In this document: positions 33,510-42,677 of the stretch, piece by piece
Position numbering within the stretch: the stretch's first letter is position 1
Layout of the letters: the number at the start of each line of letters is the position of its first letter
Assembly (NCBI GenBank): GCA_027485815.1
Contig: JAIXQE010000220.1
Coordinates: 43,938 to 107,937, forward strand
Direction: 5' to 3'
Length of the DNA: 64,000 bases
DNA from: Opitutaceae bacterium
Lineage (GTDB): Bacteria; Verrucomicrobiota; Verrucomicrobiia; Opitutales; Opitutaceae
The notes under the pieces: model-generated
What the model was told of the DNA's origin: nothing
Database searches by the model: none
Seen by the model: only the letters and a program-made list of their open reading frames with translations
Position numbers and translations under genes: made by a program

Positions 33510-34979
33510 ATGCCGCGCCTCCTCCTCGCCGCCTGCCTGCTTCTCGCTCCCGTCCTGACGGCGGCCGAGGCCAACCGTCGCTCGCCCAACATCATCTACA
33601 TCCTCGCGGACGACCTCGGCTGGACCGACCTCGGCTGCCAGGGCTCCCGTTATTACGAGACGCCGAACCTCGATCGCCTCGCGTCCCAAGGCCTCCGCCT
33701 GCAGCGCTACTACAACTCCCAGAACTGCGCCCCCACCCGGGCGGTCCTGATGAGCGGCCAGTACGCGCCGCGGACGGGGATGTACACCGTCAACACCCTC
33801 GAGCGCGGCGAACCCGCCGCCCGGCGGATGCACGTCCCGGCCAACACGACCCAGATGCCGCTCGACCGGGTCCTGCTGCCGGCCGCGATCCGGAGCGCGG
33901 GGTACGTGACCGGGATGTTCGGCAAATGGCACCTCGGCACCGCCCGCCCGTACCATCCGTCGGACCGGGGCTTCGACGAGGCCCTTGTCTCCGACGGCCG
34001 CCACTTCAAGGCCACCACCGTGCCGCCGGTGGAGGTCCCGCCGGACCAGTACCTCGCCGACTTCCTGACCGACCGGGCGGTGGACTTCATCGGCCGCCAC
34101 CGCGATCGGCCCTTCTTCCTCTACCTGCCGCACTTCGCCGTCCACACCCCCATCCAGGCGAAGCCCGAGCTCGTCGCCCGCTGGGAGCAACGGCCGCCCG
34201 CGGGGCGGCACTGGCACCCGACCTACGCCGCCATGATCCAGAGCGTCGACGAGAGCGTCGGCCGGATCATGGCGCGCCTGGAGGAGCTCGGCCTCGCGCG
34301 GGACACCGTCCTCATCTTCTCCTCCGACAACGGGGGCCTCGGCGGCTACGACCGCACCGAACCGGCCTCGGAGAAGCGCGGCTTCACCGACAACTGGCCG
34401 CTGCGCGGCGGCAAGGGCACCCTCTACGAGGGCGGACTGCGCGTGCCGTTCATCGTCCGCTGGCCGGGGGTGGTCCCGGCCGGCACGACCAGCGACCAGC
34501 CGGCGGCGCACATCGACCTCTACCCGACCCTGCTGGACGTCGCGGGCGGCCGCCCGCCGGCCGGCCAGGTCCTCGACGGGGTGAGCCTGCTCCCCCTGTG
34601 GCGCAACCCGACCGCCGACCTCGGCCGGCCGGCGATCTACTGGCACTTCCCCGGCTACCTCGAATCCTACGTGCACCCGAGCGGGTGGCGCACCGGCCCG
34701 GTGGGCGCGATCCACGCCGGCACGCATAAGCTCCTCGAGTACTTCGAGACGGGGCGGGTCGAACTCTACGACCTCGCGCGCGACCCCGGGGAAACGCAGG
34801 ACCTGGCCGCCACGGAACCCGCCCGCGCGGCGGCGCTCCGCGGTCAGCTGGCCGCCTGGCGGACCTCGGTGGGCGCCGCGATGCCGCGCCTGAAGACCCC
34901 CGCGGAACAGGCCGCCGACCAGGGCGCGCCGCGCACCGGCAAGGCCCGCAAGGCCGCGGTCGTGCCCGACCAGGACTGA
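33510..34979 (+). CDS. Exported S1 sulfatase 5
   Basis: The 489-residue protein has a signal peptide (1-20), D34-D35 in ILADDLGWTDLGCQG, C73 in CAPTR, MFGKWHLGTA, HFAVHTPIQ and FSSDNGG. All catalytic elements of an active S1 sulfatase are present. The tail ends AEQAADQGAPRTGKARKA, a charged extension beyond the fold. Only 2 bases separate it from sulfatase 4. Substrate is unknown; the general build is that of N-acetylhexosamine-6-sulfatase/arylsulfatase relatives. Confidence 0.9.
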   Translation: MPRLLLAACLLLAPVLTAAEANRRSPNIIYILADDLGWTDLGCQGSRYYETPNLDRLASQGLRLQRYYNSQNCAPTRAVLMSGQYAPRTGMYTVNTLERGEPAARRMHVPANTTQMPLDRVLLPAAIRSAGYVTGMFGKWHLGTARPYHPSDRGFDEALVSDGRHFKATTVPPVEVPPDQYLADFLTDRAVDFIGRHRDRPFFLYLPHFAVHTPIQAKPELVARWEQRPPAGRHWHPTYAAMIQSVDESVGRIMARLEELGLARDTVLIFSSDNGGLGGYDRTEPASEKRGFTDNWPLRGGKGTLYEGGLRVPFIVRWPGVVPAGTTSDQPAAHIDLYPTLLDVAGGRPPAGQVLDGVSLLPLWRNPTADLGRPAIYWHFPGYLESYVHPSGWRTGPVGAIHAGTHKLLEYFETGRVELYDLARDPGETQDLAATEPARAAALRGQLAAWRTSVGAAMPRLKTPAEQAADQGAPRTGKARKAAVVPDQD

Positions 34980-34994
34980 GCCTCCCCTTCCCCG

Positions 34995-36833
34995 ATGCAC
35001 CTCCTCCGCCTGCTCCTTTGCGCCCTCCTGCCCCTGCCCGCCGTCGCCCTGGCCGCGGCGGCCGCCCGCCCGCCGAACGTCGTCGTCTTCCTCGCCGATG
35101 ACGCCGGCTGGGGCGACTACGGCATCAACGGCAATCAGGCCATCCGCACACCCAACATCGACGCCATCGGCCTCGGCGGCGCACGCCTCGACCGTTTCTT
35201 CGTCTGCGCGGTCTGCGCCCCGACGCGCGCCGAGTTCCTCACCGGCCGCTACCATTCCCGCGGCGGCGTGCGCGGCGTCTCCACCGGCCTTGAGCGGCTC
35301 AACGTCGACGAACGCACCGTGGCGGACGCCTTCAAGGCGGCCGGCTACGCCACGGGCGCGTTCGGCAAGTGGCACAACGGCAGCCAGTGGCCCTACCACC
35401 CCCGGGCGCGCGGCTTCGACGACTACTACGGACACACCTCGGGCCACTGGGGCGAGTACTTCGATCCCGAGATCGAGGACAACGGCCGGATGATCCGCGA
35501 AAAGGGTTACATCGTGGACCTGTGCACCGACCGCGCCCTCGCGTTCATCGATCGGAACCGCGAACGGCCCTTCCTCTGCTACGTGCCCTTCACCACCCCC
35601 CACTCCCCGTGGACGGCACCCGCCGCCGACTGGGCTCGCTGGAAGGACCGCCCGGTCGCCCAGACCGCGACCGACCCCAGCCTCGAGGTGCCCGAGCACA
35701 CGCGGTGCGCCTACGCGATGCTCGAGAACCAGGACGCCAACGTCGGCCGCATCCTTAGGCGCCTCGACGAGCTCGGCCTCGCCCGCGACACCATCGTGGT
35801 CTACTTCTCCGACAACGGCCCGAACTCCTGGCGCTGGAACGACGGGATGAAGGGTCGCAAGGGTACCGTCGACGAGGGAGGCATCCGCTCCCCCGGGATG
35901 ATCCGGTTCCCCGCCCGCATCGCGCCCGGCACCGTCGTGCGCGAGATCACCGGCGCGATCGACCTCCTGCCGACCCTTACCGCCCTCGCCGGCATCCCGC
36001 GCGTCGGCGACCGCCCGCTCGACGGCCTCGACCTCTCCCCGCTGTTGCTCGGCCGGTCCGCCGGCTGGCCCGACCGCCCGATCTTCACCCACCAGAACGG
36101 CCAGATCAGCGTCCGCACCCAACGCTACCGCCTCGACCCCCGCGGCGCCCTGTTCGACATGACCGAGGACCCGGGTCAGACGCGCGACGTCGCCGCGGAC
36201 CGGCCGGCCGACGCCGCCCGCCTCCGGGAGGCCGTCAACGCCTGGCGCCAGGATGTCTTCGGCCCGGCCGTCGCCGCGGCCGCCACCGCCGCCACCGGCG
36301 ACGCCGCCAAGGCCCGCAAGAACGGCAAGGCCCCCGCCTTCGTCGTGCCGGACGACCGCCCCTATCCGGTCGGTTACCGCGAGTTCCCCTGGACGCCGCT
36401 CCCCGCCCGCGACGGCGTGACGCGCGGCGAGGTTCGCCGCAGCAGCAGTGCCCCGAACTCGTCCTACTTCGTCAATTGGCGCACCCGCGACGACCGCATC
36501 ACCTGGGACGTGGAGGTCGCGACCACCGGCACCTACGAGGTGGTCATCGACTACACCTGCCCGGTGCCGGATGCCGGCGCCACCGTCGAACTGAGCTTCA
36601 ACGGCCGGGCCCTTACCGGGAAGGTCGCCCCGGGCTGGGATCCGCCGCTGTGGACCAACCAGGACACCCTGCCGCGCCCGGCCGGTGAATCGCAGATGAA
36701 GGAGTTTCGTCCGCTGCGCCTGGGCCGCATCCAGCTGGAGCGCGGCCGCGGGGCCCTGACCCTCCGCGCCCTCGAGATTCCCGGCGCCAGCGTGATGGAC
36801 GTGCGCCGCCTCAACCTCACCCTCGTTCCCTGA
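34995..36833 (+). CDS. Exported S1 sulfatase 6 with C-terminal beta-sandwich binding-like module
   Basis: The 612-residue protein is among the longest of the set. It has a signal peptide (1-22), D35-D36 in FLADDAGWGDYGING, C74 in CAPTR, AFGKWHNGSQWPYHPRARGF, and YFSDNGP. The sulfatase domain ends near 425. A Lys/Ala-rich linker (GDAAKARKNGKAP) follows, then about 150 residues rich in beta-strand: TWDVEVATTGTYEVVIDYTC, GATVELSFNGRAL, GALTLRALEIPG. This looks like a carbohydrate-binding-type sandwich, but the family is not certain. A C-rich leader precedes the ATG. Confidence 0.88.
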   Translation: MHLLRLLLCALLPLPAVALAAAAARPPNVVVFLADDAGWGDYGINGNQAIRTPNIDAIGLGGARLDRFFVCAVCAPTRAEFLTGRYHSRGGVRGVSTGLERLNVDERTVADAFKAAGYATGAFGKWHNGSQWPYHPRARGFDDYYGHTSGHWGEYFDPEIEDNGRMIREKGYIVDLCTDRALAFIDRNRERPFLCYVPFTTPHSPWTAPAADWARWKDRPVAQTATDPSLEVPEHTRCAYAMLENQDANVGRILRRLDELGLARDTIVVYFSDNGPNSWRWNDGMKGRKGTVDEGGIRSPGMIRFPARIAPGTVVREITGAIDLLPTLTALAGIPRVGDRPLDGLDLSPLLLGRSAGWPDRPIFTHQNGQISVRTQRYRLDPRGALFDMTEDPGQTRDVAADRPADAARLREAVNAWRQDVFGPAVAAAATAATGDAAKARKNGKAPAFVVPDDRPYPVGYREFPWTPLPARDGVTRGEVRRSSSAPNSSYFVNWRTRDDRITWDVEVATTGTYEVVIDYTCPVPDAGATVELSFNGRALTGKVAPGWDPPLWTNQDTLPRPAGESQMKEFRPLRLGRIQLERGRGALTLRALEIPGASVMDVRRLNLTLVP

Positions 36834-36838
36834 TCTCC

Positions 36839-38266
36839 ATGCCCCGCCTCTTCCTGCCCTGCCTCCTCGCCCTGACGTCCGCGGCCTACGCGGCCGAGAG
36901 CGCCGCGCCGCGGCCCGCGGCGCCGAACCTGGTGTTCATCATCTCGGATGACCACGCGTGGACCGACTACGGTTTCATGGGCCACCGGGTCATCGAGACG
37001 CCGCACCTCGACCGCCTGGCGGCGCGGAGCGCGGTGTTCGAGCGCGGCTACGTGCCCACCGCCCTGTGCCGGCCCGCGCTCGCGACCTTCGCGACCGGCC
37101 TCTACGCGCACCAGCATCGCGTCAGCGGCAACGATCCCGCGTTCCTGCCCGAGATGACGGCCCCGGCGAAGGAGGGCGCGAAGAAGGGAGCCAAGAAGGC
37201 GGCCGGCGAGCCCGCGGCCTACCAGCGCCTGCGCGAGCAACTCATCAGCCACCTCGACCGCATCCCGACCCTGCCGCGCCTGCTGGGCGAACGCGGTTAC
37301 CTCAGCCACCAGTCGGGCAAGTGGTGGGAGGGCGGCTACCGGCGCGGCGGGTTCACCCACGGGATGACCCGCGGCTTTCCCCAGCCGGGCGGCCGGCACG
37401 GGGACGACGGCCTCCGCATCGGGCGCGAGGGGATGGAGCCGATCTTCAACTTCATCGACGAGGCGACCGCGGCGCGGAAGCCGTTCTTCCTCTGGTACGC
37501 CCCGTTCCTGCCGCACACCCCACACACCCCACCCGACCGCCTGTTCCAAAAGTACAAGGCCAAGGGCGTGACCTCCGACCACGTGGCCCGCTACTACGCG
37601 ATGGTCGAGTCGTTCGATGAGACCTGCGGCCAGCTCTTCGACCGCCTAGAGGCCAAGGGGCTGACCCGAGACACCGTTGTCGTCTACATCGCCGACAACG
37701 GCTGGATCCAGCAGGAGAACGGCCCGGGTTACGCCCCGCGCTCCAAGCAGACCGCCAACGAGGGCGGCGTCCGCCAGCCGACGCTTTTCAGCTGGCCGGG
37801 CACCATCGCGCCGGGCCGCCGGGGGACGCAGCTCTGCTCCAGCGTCGACGTCGTGCCCACCCTCCTCGCCGCCGCCGGGGTCACCGCCCCCGCCGGCCTG
37901 CCGGGTTACAACCTCCTGCCGATTCTCCGCTCCGGTGCGCCCACCCCGCGCCAGGAGGTGTTCGGAGAGACCTTCGCCCACGACATCGCCGACCTCGAGC
38001 GGCCCGCCGCCAGCCTCGTGTACCGCTGGGTGATCGAGGGGCGCTGGAAGCTGCTGCTCACCTACGACGGCGCGGTCAGCGCCCGCTACGCCTCGTCCAA
38101 CCCGCGCACCGATCCGCGACCCCAACTCTACGACCTGCTCGCCGACCCGCACGAGGACCGCAACCTCGCCGCCGCGAACCCGGAGGTGGTCGCCCGCCTC
38201 GCCGCCCGCGTCGAGGGTTGGTGGGACGCCGCGCCCCGGAAGACCCAGGCCGCCTGGACCCGCTGA
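36839..38266 (+). CDS. Exported S1 sulfatase 7 with atypical CRPAL activation motif
   Basis: The 475-residue protein has a signal peptide (1-19), D37-D38 in IISDDHAWTDYG, C77 in CRPAL and YIADNGW as second metal site. Leu replaces the Arg of CxPxR. The following ATFATGLYAHQHRVSGND matches a recognised planctomycete/verrucomicrobial sulfatase subset in which CRPSL-type motifs occur, so it may still be activated. A Lys-rich insertion (EGAKKGAKKAAGEP, 37161-37210) lies in a loop after the active-site helix. KWWEGGY replaces the usual KWHLG. Confidence 0.85.
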   Translation: MPRLFLPCLLALTSAAYAAESAAPRPAAPNLVFIISDDHAWTDYGFMGHRVIETPHLDRLAARSAVFERGYVPTALCRPALATFATGLYAHQHRVSGNDPAFLPEMTAPAKEGAKKGAKKAAGEPAAYQRLREQLISHLDRIPTLPRLLGERGYLSHQSGKWWEGGYRRGGFTHGMTRGFPQPGGRHGDDGLRIGREGMEPIFNFIDEATAARKPFFLWYAPFLPHTPHTPPDRLFQKYKAKGVTSDHVARYYAMVESFDETCGQLFDRLEAKGLTRDTVVVYIADNGWIQQENGPGYAPRSKQTANEGGVRQPTLFSWPGTIAPGRRGTQLCSSVDVVPTLLAAAGVTAPAGLPGYNLLPILRSGAPTPRQEVFGETFAHDIADLERPAASLVYRWVIEGRWKLLLTYDGAVSARYASSNPRTDPRPQLYDLLADPHEDRNLAAANPEVVARLAARVEGWWDAAPRKTQAAWTR

Positions 38267-38274
38267 GCCCGCCG

Positions 38275-39741
38275 ATGCGCCCGCTGCTCCCCGCCGCCCT
38301 GCTCCTCGCGGGGCTCCTCCCGGCCGCCGGTGCGACGGCCGCCGCGGCGAACCGGCCGCCGAACATCCTGTTCCTGCTCGCGGACGACCAGCGCCACGAC
38401 ACCCTCGGCGTCGCGGGCCACCCGTTCCTCCGCACGCCAAACCTCGATCGCCTCGCGCGCGACGGCGTCCGCTTCCGCGAGGCGTTCGTCACCACCTCCG
38501 TCTGCTGGGTCAGCCGGGCCGTCACCCTCACCGGCCAGTGGGCGCGCACCCACGTGCAGCGGGACGCCGTGCCCGTCGTGACCCCGGCCGCGGTCGCGCA
38601 CCTGTTGCCGACCCAGCTCCGCGCCGCGGGCTACCGCACCGCCCACTTCGGCAAGTGGCACTTCCAGGGGCCGCCCGGCTTCGTGCCCGCCGCCCAGTTC
38701 GACGTCTTCGAGGCCATCGGGCGCAATCCGTACTTCAAGACCCTGCCGGACGGCACGCGCCGCCACGAGACCGACCTCGTCTGCGACCGCGGGATCGACT
38801 TCCTCCGCGCGCAGCGGCCGGATCAGCCGTTCCTCCTGCACCTCTGGTTCAACGCCTCCCACGCCGAGGACAACGACCGGCGGCCCGGCGTCGGACACTA
38901 CCCCTGGCCGCCCTCCGCGGACGGCCTGTACGAGGATCAGGCGATCCCGCCACCGCGGCTCGGCGGCGCCGCGGTGGTCGCCGCCCATCCGCCGTTCCTC
39001 CTCGAATCGATCAACCGGCAGCGCTTCTTCTGGGGCTACGACACGCCGGAAAAGTACGCCACCAACGTCCGCGCCTACCTGCGGATGATCACCGGCATCG
39101 ACCACGCCATCGGCCGCGTGCTCGCCGCCCTCGAGGCCGCGGGGCTGGCGGACAACACCATCGTGGTTTACTCGGCGGACAACGGGTATTACCTCGGGGA
39201 CCGCGGCTTCCAGGGCAAGTGGTCCCACTACGACGAATCGCTGCGGGTGCCGCTCCTCGTCTTCGACCCGCGCCTGCCTCGCGACCGGCGGGGCCGCGTG
39301 GTCGACGCCCTCGCGCTGAACGTGGACCTGGCGCCGACGTTCCTCGATTGGGCGGGCGTGGCCGCGCCGGCCGGTTACGAGGGCCGGAGCCTCACGCCCC
39401 TCGTGCGCGGGGAAACGCCCGCGGGCTGGCGCCAGCACTTCCTCTGCGAGCACGTCGACCTCGCCCCCACCTTGACCTGGGAGGGGGTGCGGACCACCCG
39501 CTGGCTCTACGCGCGCTACTTCGATCAGCAGCCGACCTACGAATTCCTCCACGATCTCCAGCGTGACCCGGATGCGCTCGCGAATCTCGCCGGCGACCCC
39601 GCCGCGGCCGCCGCCTTGGCGGAACTCCGCGCCCTCTGCGACCGCGAACTCGCGGCCCGCGGTGGTCCGCTGCCCCCGCTCGAGCAGCGGGGCGCCCGGA
39701 AGTCACCGGCCAAGGCCAAGGCGGCCCGGCCCAAGTCCTGA
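38275..39741 (+). CDS. Exported S1 sulfatase 8 (CWVSR signature)
   Basis: The 488-residue protein has a signal peptide (1-24), D37-D38 in LLADDQRHDTLG, C77 in CWVSR (Val for Pro), AHFGKWHFQG and YSADNGYYLGDRG. The DDQRHDTLG and ADNGYYLGDRGFQGKWS pattern is common in choline-sulfatase/iduronate-sulfatase-like subgroups. A strongly basic tail (GARKSPAKAKAARPKS) ends the protein. ATG 38275, 8 bases after the preceding stop, gives the expected signal peptide. Confidence 0.88.
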   Translation: MRPLLPAALLLAGLLPAAGATAAAANRPPNILFLLADDQRHDTLGVAGHPFLRTPNLDRLARDGVRFREAFVTTSVCWVSRAVTLTGQWARTHVQRDAVPVVTPAAVAHLLPTQLRAAGYRTAHFGKWHFQGPPGFVPAAQFDVFEAIGRNPYFKTLPDGTRRHETDLVCDRGIDFLRAQRPDQPFLLHLWFNASHAEDNDRRPGVGHYPWPPSADGLYEDQAIPPPRLGGAAVVAAHPPFLLESINRQRFFWGYDTPEKYATNVRAYLRMITGIDHAIGRVLAALEAAGLADNTIVVYSADNGYYLGDRGFQGKWSHYDESLRVPLLVFDPRLPRDRRGRVVDALALNVDLAPTFLDWAGVAAPAGYEGRSLTPLVRGETPAGWRQHFLCEHVDLAPTLTWEGVRTTRWLYARYFDQQPTYEFLHDLQRDPDALANLAGDPAAAAALAELRALCDRELAARGGPLPPLEQRGARKSPAKAKAARPKS

Positions 39742-39748
39742 TCCTCCC

Positions 39749-41263
39749 ATGCGCCTGCTCAACCTGTCCCTCGCCCTCCTCGGCCTGCTGCCGCCGGCCG
39801 CCGCCCTGGCCGCCGCACCCGCGCCGGAGCAGATCAACGTCGTCTTCATCCTCGCCGACGACCTCGGCTGGGCCGAGCTCGGCAGCTACGGGCAGCGGAA
39901 GATCCCCACGCCGAACCTCGACCGCCTCGCCGCCGAGGGGATGCGCTTCACCCGTCACTACAGCGGCGCCCCGGTGTGCGCCCCGTCGCGCTGCGTGCTC
40001 ATGACCGGCCGCCACCTCGGCCGGGCCGAGATCCGCGGCAACCGTCAGGCCAAGCTCAGCGACGCGAAGTGGGAGGAGGGCCAGCACCCGCTTTCGGCGG
40101 AGGCCGTGACGATCGCGCAGGTCTTCCAGCAGGCCGGCTACGCCACCGGAGCGATGGGCAAATGGGGCCTCGGTCCGGTCGGCAGCACCGGCGACCCCAA
40201 CCGGAAGGGCTTCGACCTGTTCTTCGGCTACAACTGCCAGGCCGTCGCCCACAGCTTCTTCCCCGCCACGCTGTGGCGGAACGCCGAGAAGGTGCCCCTC
40301 AACGCCAAACCCGTTCCGGGCCGGGCGCGGCAACCCGAGGGCCCGGTCCGCCTCGAGGACTGGCAGGGCGAGCGGTATTCGTCCCGCGCGATGGTCGCCG
40401 AGGCGGAGGACTTCATCCGCCGCCAGGCGGCACGTCCCTTTTTCCTCTACCTGCCCTTCATCGAGCCGCACGTCGCGATGCACCCGCCCCCCGAATGGGT
40501 CGACCGGTTTCCGCGGGAGTGGGACCCCGAACCCTACCGCGGCGAATCCGGTTACCTGCCCCACCCGCGCCCCCGCGCCGGCTACGCGGCGATGATCGCG
40601 ATGCTCGACGACCACGTCGGCCGCGTCCTCGCCGCCCTCGACCAGGCCGGCGTCGCGGGACGGACCCTCGTGGTCTTCTCCAGCGACAACGGCACCACGC
40701 ACGAGGGGCCGAAGGGCACGAAGTTCCACGTCGGCGGCGCCGATCCCGCGTTCTTCGCCAGCACGGGGCCGCTGCGCGGCTTCAAGGGCAGCGTCTACGA
40801 GGGCGGCCTCCGCGTGCCGATGATCGCGCGCCTGCCTGGCCGCATCCCCGCCGGGCGGGTGAACGAGCAACCCGGCTACTTCGCCGACTGGTTTCCGACG
40901 CTCTGCGAGGCCGCCGGCCTGCGGGCCCCCGCAGGCCTCGACGGCGAAAGCCTCTGGCCCGCCCTCACCACGGGCCGCGCCGCGCCCCGCCGCACGCCAA
41001 TGGTGTGGGTGTTCCCCGAATACGGCGGGCAGGTCGCGGTGCAACTGGGCGACCTGAAGGCCGTGCGCCGCGGCCTCCGGACCCCGCAGCCCGGCGGCTG
41101 GGAGGTCTACGACCTCGCCCGGGATCCCGGCGAAGCCCGCAACCTCGCCGCGGAACGGCCCGAACTGATCCGCGCGGCCGAGGACGTCCTCCGGCGGGAA
41201 ATGCAGCCCAACGCCCTCTTCCCCGTCGCCGTCCCCGGCCTCGCCGCCGCGGCCCAACCCTGA
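39749..41263 (+). CDS. Exported S1 sulfatase 9 (arylsulfatase A-like)
   Basis: The 504-residue protein has a signal peptide (1-22), D37-D38 in ILADDLGWAELGSYGQ, C77 in CAPSR, AMGKWGLGPVGSTGDPNRKG and FSSDNGT. The run SGAPVCAPSRCVLMTGRHLG followed by AEIRGN is typical of arylsulfatases of the N-acetylgalactosamine-4/6-sulfatase class. KWGLG replaces KWHLG, so one active-site His is Gly here, as in that subclass. There is no basic tail. Seven bases separate it from sulfatase 8. Confidence 0.9.
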   Translation: MRLLNLSLALLGLLPPAAALAAAPAPEQINVVFILADDLGWAELGSYGQRKIPTPNLDRLAAEGMRFTRHYSGAPVCAPSRCVLMTGRHLGRAEIRGNRQAKLSDAKWEEGQHPLSAEAVTIAQVFQQAGYATGAMGKWGLGPVGSTGDPNRKGFDLFFGYNCQAVAHSFFPATLWRNAEKVPLNAKPVPGRARQPEGPVRLEDWQGERYSSRAMVAEAEDFIRRQAARPFFLYLPFIEPHVAMHPPPEWVDRFPREWDPEPYRGESGYLPHPRPRAGYAAMIAMLDDHVGRVLAALDQAGVAGRTLVVFSSDNGTTHEGPKGTKFHVGGADPAFFASTGPLRGFKGSVYEGGLRVPMIARLPGRIPAGRVNEQPGYFADWFPTLCEAAGLRAPAGLDGESLWPALTTGRAAPRRTPMVWVFPEYGGQVAVQLGDLKAVRRGLRTPQPGGWEVYDLARDPGEARNLAAERPELIRAAEDVLRREMQPNALFPVAVPGLAAAAQP

Positions 41264-41278
41264 ACCCGCCTTCCCCCG

Positions 41279-42670
41279 ATGCGCCGCTCCTCCCTCCGCC
41301 TCGCCCTCGCGCTGCTGTTGCCGGCCCTCCTCGCCGCCGCGACCCCGCGCCCGCCCAACATCGTGATCTTCCTCGCAGACGACCTCGGCTGGGGTGACCT
41401 CGGCGTCTACGGGCATCCGGTGATCCAGACCCCGCACCTCGACGCCTTCGCCCGCCAAGGCGCCCGCCTCACCCAGTGCTACGCCGCGAGCGCCGTCTGC
41501 AGCCCCTCGCGCTCGGCGATCCTGACCGGACGCACCCCGTACCGGAACGGCGTCTTCACCTGGATCCCCGAGGGCCGCGAGGTGCACCTGCGCACCAGCG
41601 AGATCGCGTTGCCCAAGCTCCTCCGCGCCCAGGGTTACGCCACCTGCCACGTGGGCAAATGGCACCTCAACTCCCACTTCAACCAGCCCACGCAGCCCCA
41701 ACCCAACGACCACGGCTACGACTGGTGGCTCGCCACCCAGAACAACGCCGCGCCCTCGCACGAGAACCCCACCAACTTCGTGCGCAACGGCCGCCCCGTC
41801 GGGCCCGTGCAGGGCTACTCCGCGCCCTTCATCGTCGACGAGGCCATCGGCTGGCTCCGGCAACACCGCGATCCCGCGCGGCCGTTCCTCCTCTCCGTCT
41901 GGGCCCACGAACCGCATTACCCGATCAAGTCCGACCCCGCCTTCAAGGCGCTGTACCCGGGGCTGACCGACGACATCCAGCAGGAGCACCACGCCAACGT
42001 CACGCAGCTCGACCACGCCTTCGGCCGCCTCGTGCGCGCGCTGGACGAATTGGGCCTCGCGGGCGACACGCTCGTGTTCTTCACCTCGGACAACGGTCCG
42101 GAGGGCGACGGCATTCGCACCCCGGGCCGTGGCTCGACCGGCGGACTCCGCAGCCGCAAGCGGTCCGTCTACGAGGGCGGCATTCGCGTGCCCGGACTCG
42201 TCCGCTGGCCCGGCCGCATCGCTCCCGGCACGGTTTCCGACGTACCCGTCATCGGCTCGGACCTGTTCGTCACCGCGGCGAAGCTGGCCGGCGCGGCCCT
42301 GCCGGCGGACCGGGTGCTCGACGGCGGGGATTTCCTCCCGGCGCTGACGGGCCAGCCCGTCGCGCGCGCCCGTCCCCTTTACTGGCGCTGCGCCATCTCC
42401 CCGGAGCCGCTGAAGACCGCGATGCGGATCGGCGACTGGAAGATCCTGGCCGACGAGCAGCTCACGCAGTTTGAACTGTACAACGTGCAGCGCGATCCGC
42501 GCGAGGCCACCGAGCTCTCGGCGCTCGAGCCGGCGCGGCTGGCCGAGATGACCGCGGCCCTGCGCCGCCTGAACGGGGAGATCGAGGCCGAGGGCCCGCC
42601 CTGGTGGCGCACCTACCAGCACGGCGGCGGCGGCAAGGCGAAGGGCAAGCAGGCCAAGAGCGCCAACTGA
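41279..42670 (+). CDS. Exported S1 sulfatase 10
   Basis: The 463-residue protein has a signal peptide (1-21), D34-D35 in FLADDLGWGDLGVYG, C74 in CSPSR, HVGKWHLNS, WAHEPHYPIKSDP and FTSDNGP. All expected catalytic residues are present. The C-terminus ends in GGGGKAKGKQAKSAN, a Gly/Lys tail outside the fold. A C-rich leader (41269-41277) precedes the ATG. Substrate is unknown. Confidence 0.9.
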   Translation: MRRSSLRLALALLLPALLAAATPRPPNIVIFLADDLGWGDLGVYGHPVIQTPHLDAFARQGARLTQCYAASAVCSPSRSAILTGRTPYRNGVFTWIPEGREVHLRTSEIALPKLLRAQGYATCHVGKWHLNSHFNQPTQPQPNDHGYDWWLATQNNAAPSHENPTNFVRNGRPVGPVQGYSAPFIVDEAIGWLRQHRDPARPFLLSVWAHEPHYPIKSDPAFKALYPGLTDDIQQEHHANVTQLDHAFGRLVRALDELGLAGDTLVFFTSDNGPEGDGIRTPGRGSTGGLRSRKRSVYEGGIRVPGLVRWPGRIAPGTVSDVPVIGSDLFVTAAKLAGAALPADRVLDGGDFLPALTGQPVARARPLYWRCAISPEPLKTAMRIGDWKILADEQLTQFELYNVQRDPREATELSALEPARLAEMTAALRRLNGEIEAEGPPWWRTYQHGGGGKAKGKQAKSAN

Positions 42671-42677
42671 CCTCCCG

